Shown: one piece after another, positions 56,716 to 64,000 of the stretch
How positions within the stretch are numbered: the first letter of the stretch is position 1
Layout of the letters: each line of letters opens with the position of its first letter
From: Bos javanicus
Taxonomy: Eukaryota; Chordata; Mammalia; Artiodactyla; Bovidae
DNA length: 64,000 bases
Assembly (NCBI RefSeq): GCF_032452875.1
Contig: NC_083871.1
Span: 4,191,692 to 4,255,691 of the forward strand
Direction: 5' to 3'
Program-made: the position numbers and the translations under genes
Notes under the pieces: generated by a model
The model's database searches: none
Seen by the model: only the letters and a program-made list of their open reading frames with translations
Told to the model about the DNA's origin: nothing

Positions 56716-57345
56716 TGTTTCCTCACCCTCCTACCAAAGCTTCACATTATCTGACCCACGCCTGCCCAAGAATGGCCACCTATAGCACAGGCATGACAGC
56801 CTAGATCCAAACATAGGATGTGATCACAAGCCCACGCCATATGGAATCCACAGTGTCTCAGCATCTCATGTACCAACTCTGCAGTGTCCCTGCAGGTCCA
56901 TGTCTCCAGCATCTCCCGGTTCTTGGACTCATCCGTCTGGAGCATCCATACAAGTTCTGAGGGGGCTCGCTTGGCCAGCCTCACTTCCTTGATGAGGAGT
57001 TCCAGCTTGGTACCATTCAGCTGCTCCTTCTGCTTCTGTTCTCATGAGAATGGTTTGGCCTGAACCCTTTCCTCTTCTAGGATGCAGTTCTGCAGTCAAC
57101 TCTCCCTGTCCTCCTCAGTCTCTTCATCTTCTCCTAGACACTTGATTTTTGGCTCTTTATCTCCATTGTCCTTGTTCTCTCTTTTTCTTTAAAACCTTCA
57201 TCCACAGCTCCTTTTCCTCCTGCTTGAAGTGTCTGAGTTAACTGATCCTGAAAATACTTTATCCCTGTCTCCCTTTTGTTTTGGATAATGACTCCTGCCA
57301 TGATTTGAACTCATTTTAATGAGGTTTTCTGAAACTTGCAGCTGG
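56716..57345 (-). pseudogene. Possible decayed retrocopy, parent gene not recognised
   Basis: Unlike most of the window, this segment is GC-balanced and reads like broken coding sequence on the minus strand. One frame running from about 57170 down to 56742 gives, in order, an acidic/lysine-rich part (GEDEETEEDRE, followed by a stop), LQNCILEEERVQAKPFS (then a stop), EQKQKEQLNGTKLELLIKEV and the open stretch 56742-56984, which includes APSELVWMLQTDESKNREML. A lysine/glutamate-rich stretch in another frame (QEEKELWMKVLKKKREQ, near 57180-57225) suggests a frameshift. Internal stops exclude a working gene. I do not know the parent. Chance composition or an old transposon remains possible. Confidence 0.35.
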
Positions 57346-57694
57346 AACCATCCTGATATCTAACATTAGGAGTCAGAAAGAGGTTTTTAAAGAGAGGTCA
57401 TCACTTGAATTAGGTAATCAGCCGAAGGAGGCTGTGATACATCTAACTCAGGCTATGGAGGAAATGGACCTGACTGAGCCAGTGAGGGCAGTGGACATAT
57501 GGAATGTCCTTATCTGTGGCACAGGGTCTGGTTCTGAACAGCAAGCAGGGTATGGGCCTGTGCCCAGTGTTGCACAAACTTCCCTGACAAATCCAGGCTT
57601 GAACAGCAGTTCCCAAAAGAACAACCACCACCATGCTAGCTCCCAAGAAGTTGAAAGATTTTCTCTGGAGGAAAAAGTCATGAGACAAAAATAA
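57318..57694 (+). other. Unexplained 125-codon open stretch
   Basis: Frame open between stops from about 57318 to 57694 on the plus strand, with protein-like composition: a VFKERSSLELGNQPKEAV part, then MEEMDLTEPVRAVDIWNV and NNHHHASSQEVERFSLEEKV. No ATG fits a clear start, no known domain, no splice context seen. It overlaps the right end of the minus-strand candidate pseudogene, so at most one reading is meaningful. Possibly part of the same rearranged pseudogene. Confidence 0.25.
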
Positions 57695-57725
57695 CAAAAA
57701 ACAAACAAACAAACAAACAAAAACC
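57694..57725. repeat. (CAAA)n tail-like run
   Basis: ACAAAAAACAAACAAACAAA type run. It could be a microsatellite grown from a poly-A tail of a plus-strand retrocopy ending here. Confidence 0.8.
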
Positions 57726-59082
57726 AATGACAGCTTTGAATCATTTCAAGAAAAATGAGCTAACAAATGGCAGAGATTTTAGGAATGAGGCTGAGCCAAG
57801 ACCAGAAATATTAAAGGCAGGATTGATCCAGGGACTCTGGGCACAGAAGCACTGATCCACCCACTATTGATTGGTGATGCACCTCTGACCTCTGAGAGCA
57901 GGGAAGAGTCTAATGGAAAATTGAATGTTGCCACAGGGCAGTCAAGCAGAGTTGGAGACACCACAGTGCCCGAGTAATATTCAAGCATTCTTGTGATATT
58001 GATATGGAGGACAGTTCTCGTGAGTCTAGAAGCAAGGATCTTAGACTATTTGCTATAATTATTTAGTACTATTAATTTATTTTCAAGCAAATAGATGCTT
58101 ATTAAAATTCAAAGCAATATTTGTTCTGAAGTTTAGCTTTCACAAAATAGTGATGATAACATAAGGTTTCATATTGTCATTTGGTCCCAACTTATAATTT
58201 TTTTATTTATTAAAATAATCTAGTTTGATATTAAATATATTTATAAAATCTTCTTTAATTTCCTCATCCTAATACACAGGTTGATTTTTTTTTTCTTTCC
58301 TGTTACTCTCAGTTTACCACCTATTATGCAAGTTATAGATCTATAGCAACTTTGCATGATCCAGTTGAATTTTTCTTTTTTTTTTTTAAACTAGCTTTGC
58401 AATAAATACATCTTGACATGTGTGCATGATTTCCAAACTTATGTCATGTAACAGTTACAACATTTTTTTTTTAATTTCTCACATTTCCAAAAATGCCCTT
58501 GTGAAACTTCTTATAATACAGTGCTTTATCTCCAAGGGACTAATTTGTCAGGAAAATTCATAGGTGAAAGTCATTAACTTATCTATGTTATATAATCTCT
58601 CTGAGTTGATATTATAACCTAGGCATGAGAAATTTGGTGAATTACTTTAAACATTCCCAACACCAGATACTAGATTATAGAATATTTGATTAGTTAATTT
58701 ATAAGAATGCCACCTCCATAATACATTAATTTGTACTGCTTTCTGATGCTGAAAGATTTCCCATAATCCCCAAATTCATCTTCTATCATTTTGTATCTGT
58801 TTATCAATCTCCCTACCATTGATCGATTTTGAGTATGTGAATTATCCGTTATGTAAAAATTTAAGCTACAATCTTCTGAGGAATTGCATCCCTTGTGTTT
58901 GCATCTGTCTGCGTAGTTTTGCCCATCACTCAGTTTTGAACTTCCTGAGTCACACTGTGTTCTTGACAGAGTTGCCCCCTGCCAGCATGTACCAGGATGG
59001 CTCTATTGCTCCAGTAATTGACAGCTGCACCACACGTGGTGCTACATACCATGAATCCCTCTGCTGCTTTTTGCCATGTCCT
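57726..59082. other. Unassigned stretch
   Basis: 57745-58030 is GC-balanced and may belong with the candidate pseudogene to its left. 58030-59080 is AT-rich with T runs at 58288-58296, 58375-58387 and 58463-58472. The 109-codon frame at 58819-59148 runs into the SINE and is not supported. Confidence 0.4.
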
Positions 59083-59107
59083 TTTTTAAAATTAATTTTT
59101 GTTGGAG

Positions 59108-59249
59108 TATGTGTGCTGTGTGTGCTCAGTTGCTTCAGTCATGTCTGACTCTTTATGACCCCATGGACTATAGCCCGTCAGGCTCCTTTGTCCATGGGAT
59201 TATCCAGGCAAGAATACTGGAGTGGGTTGTCATTTCTGTTGTATACTGT
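59108..59249 (-). mobile_element. Bov-tA/BovA SINE, truncated, in L1
   Basis: GTGTGCTCAGTTGCTTCAGT through CTGGAGTGGGTTGTCATTTC in minus orientation; the tRNA-derived part is missing. Confidence 0.9.
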
Positions 59250-59388
59250 ACTGTAGTCTCTACTCCACAGCAGAGTGATCCAGCCATACATATAATATAT
59301 TTACTTCCTTTGGGACTTCCTCCCTGTTCGGACGACTACAGTGCTTTGAGTAGAGTTCCCGGTGCTATTCAGCATGTTCTCATGAGTT

Positions 59389-59684
59389 ATCTATATTATG
59401 CTGCTGCTGCTGCTAAGTCGCTTCAGTCGTGTCGGACTCTGTGCGACCCCATAGACGGCAGCCCGCTAGGCTGCCCCGTCTCTGGGATTCTCCAGGCAAG
59501 AACACTGGAGTGGGTTGCCATTTCCTTCTCCAATGCATGAAAGTGAAAAGTGAAAGTGAAGTCGCTCAGTCCTGTCCGACTCTTAGCGACCCCATGGACT
59601 GCAGCCTACCAGGCTCCTCCATCCATGGGATTTTCCAGGCAAGAGTACTGGAGTGGGGTGCCATTGCCTTCTCCGATCTATATT
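59389..59684 (-). mobile_element. BovA2 SINE dimer with 9-bp target-site duplication, in L1
   Basis: Two BovA units (59398-59533 and 59550-59675) are joined by a GAAAGTGAAAAGTGAAAGTG linker. A CTG repeat lies at the left end (59400-59414). The duplication is ATCTATATT at 59389-59397 and 59676-59684. Low divergence from the remembered consensus suggests it is recent. Confidence 0.95.
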
Positions 59685-59885
59685 GTACATGGTATCAATA
59701 ATGTGTGTGTGTCAGTCTCAAGCTTCCAATTCCTCCCACTTCCCCTTTCCTCAGTATCCATACATTGTTCTCTACATCTATGTGTCTATTCCTGCTTTGC
59801 AAATATTGTCAATACCATTTTTCAAGATTCCACATATATGCATTAATATATGATAAATGTTCTCTTTCTGACTTACTTCACAACA

Positions 59886-60804
59886 GCTTTTTATTTGGAG
59901 AGATTGATTCATTTTCATTTACTGTCATAATCTTATATTTACTTCAATTTAATTGAAGTATTTACTTCAATCTTATATTTCAGATTTTGAATCATATGTA
60001 TTTTTATTTCTTTACAGATTTCACTATTTTCATCCAACAGAGCTACAACTTTCTGAATAACACTTTGGAAAATATTAATATTTCTATTTTAAATATTCAA
60101 GCAGTTTGCGTAAGTGATTCTAATTAATTCTCCCCAAAGGCAATCATAAGAAGGCAATATATAATGCTTTTTTTGGTAGACAAAATAAGTATCTGTTTGT
60201 GCAGATGGCCAGTGAAAAATACACTCTTTCAGTCCAGAGACTCTCACTGTGGGATCTCAAGGCAACCATGTCACAATTCAGTTAAGGGCCTGGAAAATGC
60301 AGATTTAAACCAACAGGCTAGGGGAAAATTGTTACCTCACTACAATTTTATTGCATAGCAATTTATAAAAGAGATTGAGTAGTTTATATTTGCATTAGAT
60401 ATTTGTATTTTTGTATCTATAAAATGCCTGCTTATATCATTTGCATTTTTATACTAAATTACCATCATTTTTACAATTGATTTATAAGAGTTATTAGTTC
60501 ATTAAGAAATTTAAATTATTTTCTGTTTTACTGATTGTCAATAATGTTTGCATTTTTGTACCTATTTTTGGAATTGGTGTATATTCTTATAAATTATATT
60601 CAATCAAATTTGTTAATCTTTATTTTATTAATTAGGGCTTGAAATTCATTAATATAAAATTTGGAATGATAATTTTATAAATTTTAATATAGTAAAGAGA
60701 TTTTATGAAAATATGTATGAATGAATAATAATTGCCTTTTAAATTTTAATAAAAATTGTATCTCTCAGCAAGAATAACTTGAGATTCATCCCAATTTATG
60801 ATAT
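59886..60804. other. Unassigned AT-rich stretch with a small palindrome
   Basis: TACTTCAAT and ATTGAAGTA, three bases apart, form a 9-bp inverted repeat at 59940-59960. It is next to a repeated TCTTATATTT/ACTTCAA motif. Otherwise no gene or named repeat. Confidence 0.45.
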
Positions 60805-61065
60805 TATAAAAAAGTAATAATAATAATAATGACTATCATTTATTAATTCTGAAGTAGGTATAGGGAAAGGAACTTTATATAAAATATAGTTTAAAAAATA
60901 GCCCAATACAATACATATTATTGTCACCATTACACAGATACAGGCATTTGAGGCCTAGAGAGATTTAAAATTTTGTTAAAACAATGGAGGAGCTAGAATT
61001 AAAAATAAACTACTTGACTACAGAACTTCTTCCTTAAGCCCTTATATTACATAGCACTACCTAAT
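60805..61065 (-). mobile_element. MIR SINE
   Basis: TATTGTCACCATTACACAGA, TTTGAGGCCTAGAGAGATTT and GGAGGAGCTAGAATTAAAA, followed by ACTTCTTCCTTAAGCCC, follow antisense MIR order. The AATAATAATAATGACTATCA lead at about 60814-60835 also fits. Confidence 0.6.
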
Positions 61066-61632
61066 TTTTAATTAAATTTCAAAATGCACTTGTGTTCAAA
61101 ATAGATATTTAACGAAAAAGATGTACTGTAACTTGTTTCAAACTTATATGGTACATATTTTTCTAAAGTGTTATGAACCATTCATGGAAGCATTGATTTT
61201 TGTCATTTCCGTGCACAGAAAGTGTGCCAAATGTTCATCTATTTAGTATATATTTACTGAAGGACAGACACTAGGATATACAGAGAAGGCAAAAAAGAAA
61301 TTTTTAAAAAACGGTTTATGTATAAAAAAACAAGCTCAGCATGGCTCATGGAACATACTTTTCATTTGTAGGAAATTTTGAATAATGTATGAATTCAGGG
61401 GTAAAAAGCACTGTGAGTTATAAGGAAATTTATCTGGGGTGATGCAGATCAGGTCACCATGGCATCACTGCGGCAGCTCCCTAATACCTAAGTTTCATTT
61501 CCAGTCTACACCTGAAGGCTGATGCTGGTCCCTCATGGCTGATGAGGCTTTGGAACCAGCTACAGCCAGAGGATTGTGAAGACAAGCAAAGTGTGTTTTC
61601 ACCAAGTTAGAGAATTTAATAACTAGTATTAG
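61066..61632. other. Unassigned stretch
   Basis: No gene; positions 61430-61600 are GC-balanced. Confidence 0.4.
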
Positions 61633-61858
61633 ACCTTGGACTTCCCAGATGGCTCATTGGTAAAGAATCTACTTGCCAATGCAGGAGATCCAGAAGATGT
61701 GGATTTGATCCCTGGGTCAGGAAGATCCCTTGGGGGAGGAAATGACAACCCACTCTAGTATTCTTGCCTGGAAAATTCTGTGGACAGAGGAGCCTAGTGG
61801 GCTACAAGTTCATGGGGTCATAAAGTGTCAGACATGACTGAGCAACTGAACACACACA
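61633..61858 (+). mobile_element. Bov-tA SINE
   Basis: Full unit from GGACTTCCCAGATGGCTCAT to CAGACATGACTGAGCAACTG. Confidence 0.94.
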
Positions 61859-62120
61859 TGAGACCCTGAATGTTTCTTATTCCATTCTGAATTTGTGGCC
61901 TAGACTGACTTAGGGACAGAGCCTCCTGCTGGAAGACGATACAGAATGTACATTAACCTCCTGTGGGAGCTGTTGTTACTGTGGCAACACCTATATCTCC
62001 TCTGTCCTGACTGGTAAGGCCTGCCAGCTTCTCAGAATGTATGATTATGGCTAGTTTCATCTTCATGTCCTTTATCTTTCGAAAATTATTTTGTTGTTAT
62101 CACTGGCCTTCTCTATAAGT
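61859..62120. other. Unassigned stretch
   Basis: No gene or named repeat. Confidence 0.4.
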
Positions 62121-62226
62121 TTTGAGACTTCATGAGGGCATAGATCAGACCTAGAAGAGTATTTTGCTGCTGTGTCCCCAGCATATACATTTCATGACTT
62201 AGCACAATGAATAAATGAATGAATAG
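62121..62226 (+). mobile_element. L2 LINE 3' end
   Basis: ACTTCATGAGGGCATAGATC, TGCTGTGTCCCCAGCATATA and the terminal GAATAAATGAATGAATAG give the typical L2 3' end. Confidence 0.7.
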
Positions 62227-62347
62227 CATAGTTTGGCTCATTTTCCTTATTGAATGAAATCACATAGCATGCAATGAAATAACTCCTCAGACAGTATTAG
62301 AAAGACCTGAATTTTGATATAACATACATAACTTACAAAATGTATTA
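62227..62347. other. Short unassigned spacer
   Basis: Between the L2 end and the BovB 3' end; nothing recognised. Confidence 0.4.
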
Positions 62348-62530
62348 TATTTAAAGATTGAGGGCAGAAGGAGAAGGGAGTGACAAAGGATGAGATGGTT
62401 GGATAGCATCACCATCTCAATGGGCATGAGTACGAGCAAAGTCCAGGAGACACTGAAAGACAGGGAAGCCTGGCGTACTATAGACCATGGGTCACAAAGG
62501 GTCGGACACGACTTACTGACTAAGCAACGA
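62348..62530 (+). mobile_element. BovB LINE, extreme 3' end
   Basis: Begins AAAGATTGAGGGCAGAAGG and continues through GATGAGATGGTTGGATAGCA to GGTCGGACACGACTTACTGA. Only the last ~180 bases remain. It belongs to the GGAAAGATTGAGGGC group. Confidence 0.92.
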
Positions 62531-63492
62531 TAATAATACAAATTACATTTGAATATAATTTTATAATTAAAATTACATGTGCTTTTTCATTTTACTGGAC
62601 ACCTGAGACTAAAACGAGGCACGCTTTTATTTTGCATTGTGGCATGGGATAGACAGCAAATACCCTGTGTGAGGTGTCAGATTCCACCAGTCCGGAAGCC
62701 CTGTTCCTGTTGAAATACTCTCAGGAACACCAAAGCTCTGTCTAAATGTCCATATCCACAAACATAACATTAAATAGTATTTTTTTCAGTATTTATTCCC
62801 ATGTCCTCATCATACCTTTCCTCCAACTGAACATCAATTTCCCAAACTATGAACATCCACGTTCCTGATCCACACTGAAAGGCTGCAGGCTGCAGGGCTG
62901 TCAGCTGTGTGTAGGCCAGGTGTTTGAAATGCTAATCACGTCAGTAACACCAGAACAGCCCTGAGCTCTGGACTGCAGAAGCTGTTTCCCCTAATGTTCT
63001 GGGAAAGAGGTAATGCATGCACCTAGCTGCAGGTGGGGAAGACAAGGCATAATGGCCCCAAGTTGAAAGCTTTTGTTACTGAAACAGCACTGGGGTTTTT
63101 TCCAGAGCCGTGCTTCTCTGTACTAAAAATCTATCCTTATACTGTTATGTGGGTCAAAGTATGGCAACTTGCCAATAAATTGGGGCCTGTGGCATGGATA
63201 GGATTGATTGCCTAATGGAAGCTTGGGCAGACTCCATGGCCCTGCTGGCCAGCTTGTCAATTACCTTTCATGGTGAGCCACTTCTCTTGGATAAGTGACT
63301 CTGTGTCTCTTTAGCAAGAAAGAGGCTCATATCATGTAAACATATGCTTAGTTTTGTGATTTGGGCTACTCTGTACTCTTTTACCTACAAAGCAAAATAA
63401 ATTGCTCAGACCTCATTAAAAAAAGGTTAGCATTTCTTTTAAAAGTTTAAAAATCATTTTGTTTTCACAGCTATAGATCTATTTGTTTTGTT
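62531..63492. other. Unassigned, repeat-poor stretch
   Basis: Positions 62870-63420 are GC-balanced and contain no repeat I recognise. They end in GCAAAATAAATTGCTCAGAC and an A-rich AAAAAAAGG, which could be a polyadenylation-like end of an old retroposon or LTR. No open frame over about 60 codons. Confidence 0.4.
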
Positions 63493-63612
63493 GTTTAGGC
63501 GCTCAGTTGTGTCTGACTCTCTGCAACCCCATGGACTCCAGCCCACCAGGCGCCTCTGTCCATGGGATTTCCCAGGCAAGAATCCTGGAGTGGGTTGCCA
63601 TTTCCTTCTCCA
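63493..63612 (-). mobile_element. BovA SINE monomer
   Basis: TTTAGGCGCTCAGTTGTGTC through GAGTGGGTTGCCATTTCCTT in minus orientation, without the tRNA-derived head. Confidence 0.92.
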
Positions 63613-63640
63613 GAGCAATAACTCCGTATGTTGTGGGCAC

Positions 63641-63674
63641 CTTTCTTTCTTTCTTTCTTTCTTTTTTTTTTTTG
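63641..63674. repeat. (CTTT)n followed by poly-T
   Basis: Five or so CTTT units run into a T run at 63661-63673. Confidence 0.92.
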
Positions 63675-64000
63675 TTAGAAGTTATACAAAGGTTTTTTCC
63701 AAAAATATTTTTATTAATACAAGGTTGAGATTTTGACTGAAGAAATTTTAGCTCTTTTGAGCATAAAATAGGAAACATTGTAAAATTAGGATTTATCAAA
63801 ACAATATTTGGAGTTTTAAGGTATGTTCAACCATGAGATTCTTAGATTTAGCTATATTTTACTAGAATAGTAAATGAAATAGGTACAAGCAAAAATAGTC
63901 TCGCAAATTACCCTTCACTTTCCAGGTATTTGTAGTTATTCAAAATCTAGAGTCTGAATTAATGATAATATAATCTGAGATGCTTTAGGATGTATGAAAA
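63675..64000. other. Unassigned AT-rich right end
   Basis: Nothing recognised to the window edge. Confidence 0.4.

Larger units (their letters stand above)
59083..59885 (-). mobile_element. L1 3' UTR carrying two SINE insertions
   Basis: L1 pieces at 59083-59107, 59250-59397 and 59685-59885 join into one antisense artiodactyl L1 3' region: AAATTAATTTTTGTTGGAGT; GAGTAGAGTTCCCGGTGCTA; then CAGTCTCAAGCTTCCAATTC and TCTCTTTCTGACTTACTTCA. The SINEs came later. Confidence 0.85.

Noticed and set aside
57694..57725. Regular CAAA repeats as a CRISPR or other array
   Set aside because: A 4-base unit without spacers is a microsatellite; the window is mammalian.
1198..63612. tRNA-like promoter boxes at many sites
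   Set aside because: These are the tRNA-Glu-derived heads of Bov-tA and CHR SINEs; none folds by eye into an intact tRNA gene.
1..64000. A novel multi-gene system or defence/secretion locus
   Set aside because: There are no clustered intact genes; coding remnants are LINE-derived and the rest is typical ruminant non-coding DNA.

Overview
The window looks like ordinary intergenic or deep-intronic chromosome from a pecoran ruminant, most likely a bovid (cattle, buffalo, bison, sheep or goat). The evidence is the repeat set. There are ten BovB (RTE-type) LINE pieces, about twenty tRNA-Glu-derived Bov-tA or BovA/BovA2 SINE units, ruminant-type L1 3' ends, older CHR-type cetartiodactyl SINEs, and mammal-wide relics (L1M, L2, MIR, MER5, MaLR LTRs). 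All family calls were made by eye from remembered consensus features; no alignment was run. I found no intact host protein-coding gene, no exon set, no structural RNA gene, no CRISPR array and no bacterial or plasmid feature. Every coding stretch I can explain belongs to a retrotransposon.

Layout. 1-13 kb: four BovB pieces, all on the minus strand (a 5' part running off the left edge, two 3' ends, one nearly complete copy at 10.0-13.0 kb), with SINEs between. 13-26 kb: mostly unassigned AT-rich DNA with a SINE-interrupted L1 (15.2 kb), ruminant LTR-like segments (18.6 and 20.4 kb), a MaLR LTR (21.2 kb), a cluster of three SINEs (22.0-22.5 kb) and an L1 3' end (23.0 kb). 26-31 kb: a fairly young 5'-truncated L1 inserted in a MaLR LTR, an ERV LTR with a primer-binding-site-like segment, and an LTR split by a BovA SINE. 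31-49 kb: the second BovB block, now on the plus strand, with one BovB nested in another (35.1-38.8 kb), a long copy carrying an L1 tail (45.0-48.3 kb) and, directly after it, the copy with the longest open BovB frame (48.3-49.2 kb). 49-64 kb: unassigned DNA, scattered SINEs, L1M and MIR relics, a possible unrecognised retropseudogene (56.7-58.0 kb) and an L1 carrying two SINE insertions (59.1-59.9 kb).

How it fits together. The window is a layered record of retrotransposition. The oldest layer is L2, MIR, MER5, L1M and MaLR. Above it lie CHR SINEs and older BovB, then Bov-tA/BovA SINEs, younger BovB and ruminant L1. Several insertions can be ordered because one interrupts another, and some keep target-site duplications. 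BovB supplies endonuclease and reverse transcriptase, and the Bov SINEs share its 3'-end sequence, which is the accepted basis for their co-mobilisation. All full-length BovB copies here look dead: frames are broken and, in the two long plus-strand copies, catalytic residues are changed. I found no convincing novel system. The best leads are the insertion junctions, an AT-rich 19-bp hairpin at 7.9 kb and the unexplained coding-like segment at 56.7-58.0 kb.
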